From Agrobacterium tumefaciens (GTDB lineage Bacteria > Pseudomonadota > Alphaproteobacteria > Rhizobiales > Rhizobiaceae): a stretch of DNA of 64,000 bases. The translations under genes and the position numbers were made by a program. The notes beneath the pieces were generated by a model. That model made no database searches. It was not told the origin of the DNA and saw only the letters and a list, made by a program, of their open reading frames with translations. The stretch covers positions 868,001 through 932,000 of the forward strand of contig NZ_SUPW01000001.1 in assembly GCF_013337285.1 (NCBI RefSeq), written 5' to 3'. Within the stretch, counting starts at the first letter, position 1, and every line of letters begins with the position of its first letter. Shown here piece by piece: positions 8,406-17,379 of this stretch.

Positions 8406-9749
8406 TCAGGCATCGGCGGCGTGACTTGCCCTTTTTGCGCGGATGGCCTGGGCGATGAAAACGCGCGACAGGCCGTGATAGAGCGGTTCCCGGGAGAACA
8501 GGCGGGAGGTCAGATATCCCAGCATCGATGCCACCATGATGGGGATGACGCCTTCATGATTGCCGGTCATTTCGAGGATGATGACAAAAGCCGTCATCGG
8601 CGCCTGCACCACGCCGGCGAAATATCCTGCCATGCCAACGATCGCGCCAAGGCCGATGCTGGTGCCGAGCAGAGCGGCCATGGTGCTGCCAAAACCGGCA
8701 CCCACGGACAGGGAGGGCGCGAAGATGCCGCCGGGAATACCCGACATCATTGCAAGAAATGTCGCCGCCAGCTTTTCGATGAAGAAGAAGGTCGGAGCGG
8801 CTTGCCCCTCAATCGCCGCACGGGCCTGTTCGTAGCCGGTTCCAAAGGTCGCGCCACCCGTTGCAATGCCGATGACGGCCGAAGCGAGGCCGCAGGCGGC
8901 GGCAACCGCCAGCATTCGCTTCAAAGGCATGGTTTGCGCGAAGCGCCGGATGCGGGCGGACAGACGCAGCGCCCCGGCGCTGAAAAGCGCGCCGAAAGCG
9001 CCGCCGCCAATGCCGCAGATCAGCACCAGAAGCCAGTCTGCTGTCGTTTTCGCCAGAACGGAACTCGTACCGAAATATGTGTAGCTGCCGACCAGCGCCA
9101 GCGAAGCAAGGCCGGACAGGATGACGGCGGTGAGAACGAGACCATTGGCGCGTGATTCGTAGGTTTTGCTCATTTCCTCGATAGCAAAGACGATGCCTGC
9201 CAGCGGCGTATTGAAGGCGGCCGCGATGCCCGCCGCCGATCCGGCAAGGATGAGACCCTTCGCCTGCGCCATGCCGCCCCAGCGGGCGGCCTGCAGCATG
9301 ATCGAGGCACCCACCTGAACGGTCGGCCCCTCACGCCCGATCGACGCACCGGACAAAAGACCCGCCACCGTCAACACCACCTTGCCGAAAGCGAGCTTCA
9401 GCGACAGAAGCCGCGAGCGATCCGCATCGTCACGCAGATGCCGCGCCGCGATCGCCTGCGGAATGCCGCTGCCACCGGCATTGGGGAAAACCGTCAATGC
9501 CAGCCAGGCGCAGAGCGTGAAACCGAGCGGCGTGATGATGAGGGGCAACAGGAACGCCCACGGCCCCGAAGAAGTGGCCGCGAAAAAAAGATGCTGGGCG
9601 CGATCCGCCGCCCATGCAAAACCGACGCTGATGACCCCCACCGCAAGCGCGCCGACCCAGAAAACCGCCCGCGGTTTCCACGCCCGCCACGACCCCCAGA
9701 CAACACGGGAACGGCGGAGCATCTTCAGCTTCTTGTAATCGACGGGCAT
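8406..9749 (-). CDS. ClC-family chloride channel/antiporter
   Basis: A 447-residue ClC transporter with the three anion-selectivity motifs: GSGIPQA, GREGPTVQ (with the gating glutamate) and GGIFAPSLS. About a dozen membrane helices are visible. No C-terminal CBS domains, as in most prokaryotic forms. It moves chloride, probably in exchange for protons, across the inner membrane. Start at ATG 9749; the ribosome-binding site is poor. Monocistronic between convergent DUF3750 and a divergent toxin-antitoxin pair. Confidence 0.9.
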   Translation of the reverse strand: MPVDYKKLKMLRRSRVVWGSWRAWKPRAVFWVGALAVGVISVGFAWAADRAQHLFFAATSSGPWAFLLPLIITPLGFTLCAWLALTVFPNAGGSGIPQAIAARHLRDDADRSRLLSLKLAFGKVVLTVAGLLSGASIGREGPTVQVGASIMLQAARWGGMAQAKGLILAGSAAGIAAAFNTPLAGIVFAIEEMSKTYESRANGLVLTAVILSGLASLALVGSYTYFGTSSVLAKTTADWLLVLICGIGGGAFGALFSAGALRLSARIRRFAQTMPLKRMLAVAAACGLASAVIGIATGGATFGTGYEQARAAIEGQAAPTFFFIEKLAATFLAMMSGIPGGIFAPSLSVGAGFGSTMAALLGTSIGLGAIVGMAGYFAGVVQAPMTAFVIILEMTGNHEGVIPIMVASMLGYLTSRLFSREPLYHGLSRVFIAQAIRAKRASHAADA

Positions 9750-9833
9750 GGCGGTCCAGATCGGTAATTTCAGTCATTGTCGGGCGGGAGGTCCTTTTAT
9801 CGGACTGCCAGCCCGCGATTGCAAGTTTTGCAT

Positions 9834-9877
9834 TTGACATGGCGTGAGAAGCGGCTCATTCTGCGCATCGCAATTGC
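9834..9877 (+). promoter_or_regulatory. Promoter and short palindrome upstream of toxin-antitoxin pair
   Basis: TTGACA at 9834-9839 and CATTCT at 9857-9862 (17-base spacer) form a plausible promoter. The palindrome GCAATTGC at 9870-9877 lies at the expected start of transcription and is a candidate site for autoregulation by the ribbon-helix-helix antitoxin. Confidence 0.45.
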
Positions 9878-9895
9878 AACGCATGGAGGCGAGAC

Positions 9896-10168
9896 ATGAA
9901 AACCGCGACATTACCCTCGCTTCGGGTAACGGCGGATTTTCGCGAGGCGGCGGAAAGCGTGCTGAAGGACGGCGAGACGCTCTCTTCCTTCGTTGAGGAT
10001 TCCGTGCGCAGGCAGGTGGAAATCCGTAAATCACAAGCGGAGTTCATCGCGCGTGGGCTGGCGTCACTCGAAGAATCCAAACGCACCGGGATTTTTTACT
10101 CCGCCGAAGAGGTGCATGCGGAATTGCGGGCGATGCTCGCAGCTAAGAAAGCTGAGCGTGGCAAGTGA
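9896..10168 (+). CDS. Ribbon-helix-helix antitoxin (YlcI/CopG-like)
   Basis: A 90-residue protein beginning with a beta strand (TLPSLRVTADFREAAESVL) followed by two helices, the layout of ribbon-helix-helix antitoxins, and a charged C-terminal tail (SAEEVHAELRAML) of the sort that wraps around a RelE/ParE toxin. Strong ribosome-binding site GGAGG 6 bases before ATG. Its stop overlaps the toxin start (GTGA at 10165), so the two are coupled. Expected to neutralise the toxin and repress the promoter. Confidence 0.8.
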   Translation: MKTATLPSLRVTADFREAAESVLKDGETLSSFVEDSVRRQVEIRKSQAEFIARGLASLEESKRTGIFYSAEEVHAELRAMLAAKKAERGK

Positions 10169-10464
10169 CGTTCAATCTCCGGTACACGATTGCCGCCCGA
10201 GCGGACATAACCCGGCTATATAATTTTCTACTGGAAAAGGATTTTTCAACGGCGGAAAAAGCCGTGGACCGAATCATTTCGACGATTGAGGGACTGAGCG
10301 AGTTTCCTTTCGCAACGCGCAAGGCACCTGGAGACAACGCACTCTTACGGGAACTGATCGTTCCGTTCGGATCTTCCGGTTACATCGTCCTCATTCAAAT
10401 CGAAGATGCGGAAACCGTGTCCATCCTCGCGATCCGCCACCAGCGCGAGGATGATTACCTTTGA
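10165..10464 (+). CDS. RelE/ParE-superfamily toxin
   Basis: A 99-residue protein with the family landmarks: the N-terminal strand RYTIAARADITRLYNFL, helix AEKAVDRIISTIEGLSEFP, a basic R(K) stretch and the C-terminal VSILAIRHQRE strand. Starts at GTG 10165 overlapping the antitoxin stop. ParE relatives poison gyrase and RelE relatives cleave mRNA; the sequence does not decide between them. Converges with betA 3 bases away. Confidence 0.82.
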   Translation: MTFNLRYTIAARADITRLYNFLLEKDFSTAEKAVDRIISTIEGLSEFPFATRKAPGDNALLRELIVPFGSSGYIVLIQIEDAETVSILAIRHQREDDYL

Positions 10465-10467
10465 TCC

Positions 10468-12117
10468 TCACCGGTCGCTGACCGCCGCGCGCGGGTTCAC
10501 CCAAGGTTCCTGATTGGAACGCGGCAGCGGGGTCTTTCCAAGAATATGATCGGCCGCCTTTTCGCCGGTCATGATCGACGGGCCGTTGAGGTTGCCATAG
10601 GTCACATGCGGGAAGATCGAGCTGTCGGCGACCCTCAATCCCTCCACGCCGATCACCCGGCATTCGGGATCGACGACGGCCATCGGGTCGTTGCGGTCGC
10701 CCATCCGGCAGGTGCCGCAGGGGTGATAGGCGCTTTCTAGATGCTCGCGCAAAAAGGCGTCGATTTCCTCGTCCGTCCCGACATTTTCGCCCGGCTGGAT
10801 TTCCGGTCCGCGAAAATCGTCGAAGGCTTTCTGGCTGAAAATCTCGCGCGTCAGGCGCACGCAATGGCGGAATTTTTCCCAGTCTTCCGGGTGGCTCATA
10901 TAGTTGAAACGAATGACCGGATCGTCCTTCGGATCGGCGGAGCGGAGCGTGACATTGCCGCGCGATTTCGACAGGTTATAGCCGACATGCACTTGAAAAC
11001 CATGACTTTTCGCGGCCGCCTTGCCGTCATAGGAAATGGCGACCGGCAGGAAATGATACTGGATGTCAGGCTGTTTCAGCCCCGGTGCTGAGCGCAGGAA
11101 GGCGCAGGCCTCGAACTGATTGGAGGCGCCAAGCCCGCCCTTCGACAGCAGCCATTGCGCGCCCGCCACGCCCTGCCAGAACCATGGCAGCCAGGAATAA
11201 AGCGAGACCGGCTTGGTCGAGACCTGCTGGAAATAGAACTCCATATGGTCCTGAAGGTTTGCGCCCACACCCGGACGATCCGCCTTTACCTCAATGCCCA
11301 TCTCAGCCAGATGCGCGGCAGGGCCGATGCCCGAAAGCATCAGCAGTTTCGGTGAGTTGAATGAGGAGGCGGACACGATGACTTCGCGATTGGCCGTGAT
11401 GGTTTCCACCACGCCCTTACGCTCGATCTCGACACCCACGGCGCGGCCATTCTCGATGACAATCTTGCGGGCGAAACCGCCAACCAGCGTGACATTACCG
11501 CGCTTCAGCGCCGGCCGCAGATAGGCATTGGCGGCGGACCAGCGACGGCCGTGGTGGATGGTCTGCTCCATAAGGCCGAAACCTTCCTGCCTGGAGCCGT
11601 TATAGTCGTCCGTCAGCTCGAAGCCGGCCTGTGCGCCGGCCTGAATAAAGGCATGGAACAGCGGATTATTCACCGGCCCGCGCTGCACATGCAGCGGCCC
11701 ATCCGTGCCGCGCCAGCCTTCCTCGCCGCCATGGCTGTGTTCCATGCGCTTGAAGTAGGGCAGCACATCCGCATAGGCCCAGCCCTGCGCGCCAAGCTCT
11801 TCCCAGCGGTTGAAATCCTCGGCATGGCCGCGCACGTAAACGAGGCCGTTGATGGAGGACGAGCCGCCGATGACCTTGCCGCGCGGGGCGGTGATGCGGC
11901 GATTGTCGAGATTGGGTTCGGGCTCGGAGAGGTAACCCCAATTGTAGCGCTTCATGCTCATCGGCCAAGCGAGTGCGGCCGGCATCTGGATGAAGGGGCC
12001 GAAATCCGAACCGCCAGCCTCGATGACGATGACGGAATAGCGACCGTCTTCCGACAGGCGGTAGGCGATGGCGGAACCTGCGGAACCGGAGCCGACGATG
12101 ACGTAATCTGCTTGCAT
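10468..12117 (-). CDS. betA: Choline dehydrogenase
   Basis: A 549-residue GMC-family flavoprotein that oxidises choline to betaine aldehyde at the inner membrane. The FAD-binding [13 protein letters not shown] motif starts at residue 8, [19 protein letters not shown] is GMC signature 1, and the C-terminal [13 protein letters not shown] contains the catalytic His. Preceded by GGAGAG 9 bases upstream. It is the last gene of betI-betB-betA, but a long palindromic repeat separates it from betB, which could lower its expression. Supplies glycine betaine for osmoprotection or as a carbon source together with BetB. Confidence 0.95.
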   Translation of the reverse strand: MQADYVIVGSGSAGSAIAYRLSEDGRYSVIVIEAGGSDFGPFIQMPAALAWPMSMKRYNWGYLSEPEPNLDNRRITAPRGKVIGGSSSINGLVYVRGHAEDFNRWEELGAQGWAYADVLPYFKRMEHSHGGEEGWRGTDGPLHVQRGPVNNPLFHAFIQAGAQAGFELTDDYNGSRQEGFGLMEQTIHHGRRWSAANAYLRPALKRGNVTLVGGFARKIVIENGRAVGVEIERKGVVETITANREVIVSASSFNSPKLLMLSGIGPAAHLAEMGIEVKADRPGVGANLQDHMEFYFQQVSTKPVSLYSWLPWFWQGVAGAQWLLSKGGLGASNQFEACAFLRSAPGLKQPDIQYHFLPVAISYDGKAAAKSHGFQVHVGYNLSKSRGNVTLRSADPKDDPVIRFNYMSHPEDWEKFRHCVRLTREIFSQKAFDDFRGPEIQPGENVGTDEEIDAFLREHLESAYHPCGTCRMGDRNDPMAVVDPECRVIGVEGLRVADSSIFPHVTYGNLNGPSIMTGEKAADHILGKTPLPRSNQEPWVNPRAAVSDR

Positions 12118-12161
12118 GATTTGTGCTCTCCGATGAGCTGTGGTTCTGATTTAGGGTATGC

Positions 12162-12339
12162 GCGTGGGGCTTACCCCCCTCTGTCCTGCCGGACATCTCC
12201 CCCACAAGGAGGGAGATCAGCAAGACGACGGGGCATCGCTTCATTTGCGACCTCGAAGAAGGACGCGACGTGGCCGCAGGTCGATCTCCCTCCTTGTGGG
12301 GGAGATGCCCGGCAGGGCAGAGGGGGGTAAGCCCCACGC
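12162..12339. repeat. Long interspersed palindrome, set B copy 1 (inside the bet operon)
   Basis: Two 57-base arms (12162-12218 and 12283-12339) complementary except at two positions, around a 64-base centre. The inner 40 bases (TCTCCCCCACAAGGAGGGAG region) are almost identical to copy 2 at 17083-17253, while the outer 10-12 bases differ between copies yet still pair. It fills the betB-betA gap. Confidence 0.92.
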
Positions 12340-12347
12340 GCCAACCG

Positions 12348-13829
12348 TCAATAAGGTGCGTCCACCTTCCCCGTGCTCACATAAACCGTCTTCAGCTCAC
12401 TGTAATGCTCCAGCGCCGCCGCCGAATTCTCCCGCCCGAAGCCGGATTGTTTCGAGCCGCCGAAGGGGATTTCCACCGGGCAGAGATTATAGGTGTTGAT
12501 CCATAGCGTGCCCGCCTCCAGCTGATCCACCACACGGTGAGCACGGGCGAGATCGGCAGTGAAGACGCCGCCGGCGAGGCCGAATTCGGTGGCGTTGGCG
12601 CGGGCGAGAACCTCGTCTTCATCGTCAAAATCCAGCACGCACATGACCGGGCCGAAGATTTCCTCGCGGGCGATGGTCATGTTGTCGGTTACATCGGCAA
12701 AAACGGTCGGCTGCACATAGGCCCCCTCACCCGACACATTGTTGGGGATGCCGCCGCCGGTCACCAGCGTCGCACCCTCCGCCTTGCCCTTTTCGATGTA
12801 GGCAAGAACCTTCTCCTGCTGGGCCTTGGAGACCAGCGGGCCGAGATGGGTGGCGTAGTCAAGCGGATCGCCGAGGATCATCGCTTCGGTGCGGCGCTTC
12901 AGGTTTTCGAGGAAGCGGCCCTTGGCTTTTTTCTGCACGAAGACGCGCGTGCCATTGGAGCAGACCTGCCCGGAGGAATAAAAATTGCCGAGCATCGCAC
13001 CGCCGACAGCACTTTCGATATCGGCATCGTCGAAAACGATCAACGGCGACTTGCCGCCGAGCTCCATGGTCACGTGCTTGAGATGCCCGGCAGCGGCAGC
13101 GGCCACCTTGCGGCCGGTTGGGACTGAGCCTGTCAGCGAGACCTTCGCGACATCGGGGTGGTTGACCAGCAGCGGACCGGTATCACGATCGCCCTGAATG
13201 ACGTTGAACAGGCCCTTGGGCAGACCGGCTTCGATGAGGATTTCGGCGATCTTCAGTGCGCCCAGCGGGGTGTTTTCCGAGGGCTTGAAGACCATGGCGT
13301 TGCCGGCGACGAGTGCCGGCGCTGCCTTCCAGCAGGCGATCTGCTGCGGATAGTTCCATGCGCCGATGCCCACGCAGACTCCCAATGGCACGCGCTTCGT
13401 ATAGGCGAAATCTCCACCGAGCGGGATGTAATCACCATTCAGCGCAGAAGGTGCGATGCCGCCGAAAAACTCGAAGGCATCCGCGCCGGAGGTGGGATCG
13501 GCGACGATGGTTTCCTGGATCGGCTTGCCGGTATCGAGTGTCTCCAGCGTGGAAAGCGCATCGTTGCGTTCACGCATGATATCAGCGGCGCGTTTGAGGA
13601 TGCGGCCGCGCGCCATGGGGGTCATCGCCGCCCATTCCTTCTGGGCGCGCTTGGCAGACGCGATGGCGCGCTCGACAATCGCCGGGGTTGCCGCATGCAG
13701 CCTTGCGATAACCTCGCCGGTGGCCGGAAAGATGCTTTCGAACAGCGTGCCGGCAGTGTCTTCGACATAGTCGCCGTCGATGAAATGCGAGGCTTTGGGC
13801 TGCGCCCGGAGAGGCGTGGCGATAGTCAT
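12348..13829 (-). CDS. betB: Betaine aldehyde dehydrogenase
   Basis: A 493-residue NAD(P)-dependent aldehyde dehydrogenase that converts betaine aldehyde to glycine betaine. The Glu general base motif ([10 protein letters not shown]), the catalytic cysteine segment ([15 protein letters not shown]) and the cofactor-binding [12 protein letters not shown] are all present. Follows betI by 12 bases, so they are one transcript, with betA downstream. Regulated by BetI in response to choline in characterised relatives. Confidence 0.95.
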   Translation of the reverse strand: MTIATPLRAQPKASHFIDGDYVEDTAGTLFESIFPATGEVIARLHAATPAIVERAIASAKRAQKEWAAMTPMARGRILKRAADIMRERNDALSTLETLDTGKPIQETIVADPTSGADAFEFFGGIAPSALNGDYIPLGGDFAYTKRVPLGVCVGIGAWNYPQQIACWKAAPALVAGNAMVFKPSENTPLGALKIAEILIEAGLPKGLFNVIQGDRDTGPLLVNHPDVAKVSLTGSVPTGRKVAAAAAGHLKHVTMELGGKSPLIVFDDADIESAVGGAMLGNFYSSGQVCSNGTRVFVQKKAKGRFLENLKRRTEAMILGDPLDYATHLGPLVSKAQQEKVLAYIEKGKAEGATLVTGGGIPNNVSGEGAYVQPTVFADVTDNMTIAREEIFGPVMCVLDFDDEDEVLARANATEFGLAGGVFTADLARAHRVVDQLEAGTLWINTYNLCPVEIPFGGSKQSGFGRENSAAALEHYSELKTVYVSTGKVDAPY

Positions 13830-13841
13830 GTCGAAGTCTCC

Positions 13842-14462
13842 TTAGAGAACGCGGATGGACGGCTTGGGGCGCTGTCCATCGGGATAGGGTTTGAGCTGCA
13901 TGTCGAAATAATCCTCGACAAGCGCCGGCGCGGAAGCGAGGCCGAGCGGGGCGGACCGCAGGCTGTGGCGGATGTAAAGACCGTCTATCAGCGCTGCCGC
14001 CCCTTCCGCGATGCGTGCGGCATCATCCGGCGGGCAGAGGCGGGACAGGCTGGACAGAAGATTGGAGCGCAGGCGGCGGGAATAAATCACCAGCAGCCGC
14101 CGGGTTTCCTCCGAACGCTGCGCCTCGACATAAAAGGCAAGCCATGCCGCCACAGTTTCCGGCGTGAACTGGTCACTCTGGAAGGAGACGTGCACGATGG
14201 CGCTCAGCCTCTCGCGCGGGCCGGAAGCGCGGGTCAGCGCCGCCACGGCATCGCGCCTGAGGTCACGCAACAGGCTGCGGATGGTTTCGAGAAGAAGCTG
14301 CTGCTTGCTGCCGAAATAATGATGCGCAAGTGCCGCCGACACGCCCGCTTCCCGGGCAATGTCAGACATCGTCACATTCAGCGAACCATGGTGGCCGATG
14401 GTGCGCAGCGCCGCATCCACAAGCGCCTTGCGGCGCAGAGGCTCCATTCCAATCTTTGGCAT
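13842..14462 (-). CDS. betI: TetR-family choline-responsive repressor
   Basis: A 206-residue TetR regulator: an N-terminal helix-turn-helix (TMSDIAREAGVSAALAHHYFGSKQQLL) and a long helical ligand domain. The frame extends to 14486 but ATG at 14462 is favoured, because AAGGAG lies 6 bases upstream of it and only 3 bases from the preceding ATG. Identification as BetI rests on sequence type plus its place as first gene of betI-betB-betA. A 16-base perfect palindrome 32 bases upstream is the likely operator. Confidence 0.92.
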   Translation of the reverse strand: MPKIGMEPLRRKALVDAALRTIGHHGSLNVTMSDIAREAGVSAALAHHYFGSKQQLLLETIRSLLRDLRRDAVAALTRASGPRERLSAIVHVSFQSDQFTPETVAAWLAFYVEAQRSEETRRLLVIYSRRLRSNLLSSLSRLCPPDDAARIAEGAAALIDGLYIRHSLRSAPLGLASAPALVEDYFDMQLKPYPDGQRPKPSIRVL

Positions 14463-14493
14463 CATCGTCTCCTTGACGGATGGCAAATTATTC

Positions 14494-14509
14494 TTGATTG
14501 ATCAATCAA
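14494..14509. promoter_or_regulatory. Probable BetI operator
   Basis: Perfect 16-base palindrome TTGATTGATCAATCAA, followed by further TCAA repeats, just upstream of betI. Size and location fit a TetR-family operator controlling the bet operon. Palindrome seen directly; binding is inferred. Confidence 0.75.
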
Positions 14510-14821
14510 TCAATAAAAAATGCGCCGTTTTATGTCGCGGATTTGCGATGGATCATATTTTCCGACGCCGTATTCCAATAATTTCACAAATGCCGGGCAT
14601 CAGGCTCATTACCCCTCTCACAGGGGAAAAACTAAACCGTGATATACTGCTAATTGGGAATGAAACGCGTTTCGTGCTAATATAGGAAGTGATACAAATT
14701 TCGCTGGAAGCGGCGCCAGACGAAAAACAATAAAAACGCCCGCCATAGACCACGACGATACCTGGTCCGCACATTGGACATCAAAGGTTCGATCGCAGCG
14801 TTTAAAGAAGGGAGTGATATC
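14510..14821. other. Gene-free AT-rich gap with a 12-base palindrome
   Basis: This stretch between betI and the ParD-like gene holds no convincing gene. It contains a perfect palindrome GAAACGCGTTTC (14662-14673), of the GAAA-CG-TTTC form common for LacI-family operators, about 150 bases upstream of the ParD-like gene. No LacI gene is in the window. Confidence 0.5.
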
Positions 14822-15058
14822 ATGCCAATGGTAACAGTATCGATTTCCCCGGAACAGGCGGCAAGAATGCGCGAGGCCGTGAATAGCGGCGCTTACGCAT
14901 CTGGCAGCGAGGTCGTCAGGGCCGCGCTGCGGCTATGGGCGGCCTCTGCCCAACACAGCACTGAAACAACGCCTCCCGCCCCTGTCGAAGCGGACCGGGA
15001 GCGCATGAATGTTGCGGAACTTTACGCCGCTCACACCGGGCATGCGCGCCGGGCCTGA
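14822..15058 (+). CDS. ParD-like ribbon-helix-helix protein without adjacent toxin
   Basis: A 78-residue protein: MPMVTVSISPEQAARMREAV followed by NSGAYASGSEVVRAALRLW is the standard ParD DNA-binding half. The C-terminal half (residues 45-78) is Pro/Glu-rich and unlike the usual toxin-binding tail. ATG at 14822 follows GGGAG by 7 bases, better than the 14774 alternative. No ParE follows; the next gene begins 180 bases later and is a c-di-GMP protein. Either a solitary regulator or the relic of a module. Confidence 0.75.
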   Translation: MPMVTVSISPEQAARMREAVNSGAYASGSEVVRAALRLWAASAQHSTETTPPAPVEADRERMNVAELYAAHTGHARRA

Positions 15059-15238
15059 GGCTTTGCCCGGCAACCCCGCATATTGAGGGGGTTGTGACAA
15101 AACGTTCATCAAAGCTTCACAATCGTGAAAGCTTTTGTTGACCTGTGATCTGCAATTGTTCGCCGTAAAAGAAACGGCCCCGTTGTGGCGGATTTTCACG
15201 CCATGCAATCTCGGGGCTGGCCAATTGCGGAGAAAGAA

Positions 15239-17041
15239 ATGCAGGCCGTCACGATGGAGAATGATGTCATAAGGCGATTTGCCTCCGGGCACATGTTTCC
15301 CATGGCAAAGCTTGTGCTTGAAACCGCGTTTCAGCCGATTGTCGAGGCGACGACGGGCACGATTTTCGGCTATGAATCATTGATGCGCGGCCATGACCGG
15401 CTTGGATTTTCCAATCCGCTGGCGCTTCTCGACCAGGCTGCTGCGGACGGCGAACTGAAAGCTTTCGAGCAGATGCTGGCAAGCCGCGCGCTGGCGAAAT
15501 TCTCCACCCTGCCCGACTTTTCCTCCACCACCCTGTTCCTCAATCTCGATGTGCGGCTGATCCCGCACGGCGACGCCATTCTCGACAAGCTTGTCGGCCA
15601 TCTGGCGCGGGCAGGCATTCCGGCCTCCTCCATCTGCTTTGAGCTTTCCGAACGTTTCGACAACACCAGCGTGCCGGAATTCACGGCGCTGATTGCCCGT
15701 ATGCGCAAGGAAGGCTTCAAGCTGGCGATCGATGATTTCGGCGCCGGTCACGGCGAGATGAAGCTTTTGTGCGACTATCCGCTGGACTACCTGAAGATCG
15801 ACCGGCACTTCATCAGTGGTGTCGATCATCTTCCGCGCAAACAGCATCTCGTCCGCAACATCGTCAACATCGCCCATGTTCTTGGCGTTCGGGTGATTGC
15901 GGAAGGCATTGAAACGGAAGCGGAATTCCTGACCTGCCGCGAATATGGCGTCGATCTGGTGCAGGGCTGGCTGATCGCCAGACCGACGGTCTTCACCAGC
16001 GAACTGCCAGAGAGCTTTCCGCACCTCAACCGCATGGGCGTGGCGCGGCGCAGCAGCCAGTCGCTGGACGAAATATTGATCCGCCGGGAAATCGAGCGTC
16101 TTCCCACCGTCTATGAGCATGACAGCGTCGATAATGTCTTCGAACTGTTCCGCAGAAACCCGCAGCAGGCATTTTTCCCGGTTCTCAACGCCAATGGCGA
16201 ACCGCGCGGCGTTATCAACGAATATCACCTCAAGGAATATATCTACCGGCCTTTCGGCCGCGACCTGCTCAAGAACAAGATTTATGAGCGCACCATCTCC
16301 CATTTCGTCGATCCCGCGCCGATCGTCGGCCTTGATGCCGATGCAGATCAGCTGATGAACATGTTCGCCAGCATGGGCGGCAGCGCCTGCATCATCCTGA
16401 CCGAAAACATGCGTTACGCCGGCATCGTCTCGGCGGCCTCGCTCATCAAGGTCATCAATGAAAAACAGCTGAAGATGGCGCAGGACCAGAACCCGCTGAC
16501 GGCGCTGCCCGGTAACCGCGCCATTGGCGGCTTCATATCCGACAGCTGCGGCGACGGCGACGAGACGCGGTTCTTCTGCTATTGCGACTTCGACAATTTC
16601 AAACCCTTCAACGACAAATACGGCTTCAACGCCGGCGACCACGCCATCACCCTGTTTTCGGCGCTGATGCGCCGTTACTTCTTCGCCGGCGACTGTTTCC
16701 TCGGCCATATTGGCGGCGACGATTTCTTCATCGGCGTGCGTGACTGGACGGTGGAAGAGCTGACGGAAATCCTCGAACGCCTGCTCAGCGATTTCCACGA
16801 CGACGTGGCGGAACTCTATTCGCAGGAGGACCGCGACGCCGGGCACATGGTCGGGCTCGACCGTCGCGGCAATGAGCGGGATTTCGCGCTGCTGCGCTGC
16901 TCGATCGGTGTTCTCACCCTGCCGAAAGGGTTGATCATCGCCAATCCCGAGCGCATCGGCAGCGAGATTGCCGGCGTCAAGACAGCCGCAAAGGAAAACG
17001 AAGGTGGTCTTGTGATCCGGGTGTTCGGCGAGACAAATTGA
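15239..17041 (+). CDS. EAL-CBS-GGDEF c-di-GMP signalling protein
   Basis: A 600-residue cytoplasmic protein with unusual order: EAL domain first (about residues 25-260; ESLMRG at 46-51 in place of EAL, plus ELSERF, IDDFGAG, DYLKIDRHFI and AEGIETEAE), then a CBS pair (about 280-410), then a GGDEF domain (about 425-590) with DFDNFKPFND and a GGDDF signature at 492-496. EAL metal ligands look intact, so phosphodiesterase activity is plausible; Asp replaces the fourth-position Glu of GGDEF, so cyclase activity is doubtful. CBS domains may sense adenine nucleotides. ATG 15239 is chosen because GGAG lies 7-8 bases upstream; longer GTG/ATG starts lack one. No transmembrane segment. Confidence 0.88.
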   Translation: MQAVTMENDVIRRFASGHMFPMAKLVLETAFQPIVEATTGTIFGYESLMRGHDRLGFSNPLALLDQAAADGELKAFEQMLASRALAKFSTLPDFSSTTLFLNLDVRLIPHGDAILDKLVGHLARAGIPASSICFELSERFDNTSVPEFTALIARMRKEGFKLAIDDFGAGHGEMKLLCDYPLDYLKIDRHFISGVDHLPRKQHLVRNIVNIAHVLGVRVIAEGIETEAEFLTCREYGVDLVQGWLIARPTVFTSELPESFPHLNRMGVARRSSQSLDEILIRREIERLPTVYEHDSVDNVFELFRRNPQQAFFPVLNANGEPRGVINEYHLKEYIYRPFGRDLLKNKIYERTISHFVDPAPIVGLDADADQLMNMFASMGGSACIILTENMRYAGIVSAASLIKVINEKQLKMAQDQNPLTALPGNRAIGGFISDSCGDGDETRFFCYCDFDNFKPFNDKYGFNAGDHAITLFSALMRRYFFAGDCFLGHIGGDDFFIGVRDWTVEELTEILERLLSDFHDDVAELYSQEDRDAGHMVGLDRRGNERDFALLRCSIGVLTLPKGLIIANPERIGSEIAGVKTAAKENEGGLVIRVFGETN

Positions 17042-17082
17042 GAAACAGGGGGCGAGTTTGGGACCCGGTTGACCCGGAGTTT

Positions 17083-17253
17083 GCGGCTTTACCCCCCTCT
17101 GCCCTGCCGGGCATCTCCCCCACAAGGAGGGAGATCATACGCGGCGAGGTTTCGCCCCTCTTAAAGTTTGAGAATGAAGCGACGGTAGAGCCGCTTGCCG
17201 ATCTCCCTCCTTGTGGGGGAGATGCCCGGCAGGGCAGAGGGGGGTAAAGCCGC
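17083..17253. repeat. Long interspersed palindrome, set B copy 2
   Basis: Two perfectly complementary 54-base arms (17083-17136, 17200-17253) around a 63-base centre. Inner sequence matches the copy at 12162-12339; outer flanks differ (GCGGCTTTAC here). It occupies most of the 338-base gap between the EAL protein and the quinone reductase; no gene is seen there. Confidence 0.92.
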
Positions 17254-17379
17254 GCACTCCACGCCCATGCGAACCAACAACACCCAACGTACTCCAGCGT
17301 CAAAGAGCCGCCTTTCCTAAAGGACGCATCCGGCCTACATTTTAAGGTAACGCCAATCCCCAGGGAGTTGCCCTCACCC

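Noticed and set aside
15377-17125. 582-codon open frame antisense to the EAL-CBS-GGDEF gene
   Set aside because: Composition is that of a mirrored high-GC gene (many His, Asp, Gly, Val), it has no domain and no ribosome-binding site, and the opposite strand has clear EAL and GGDEF motifs.
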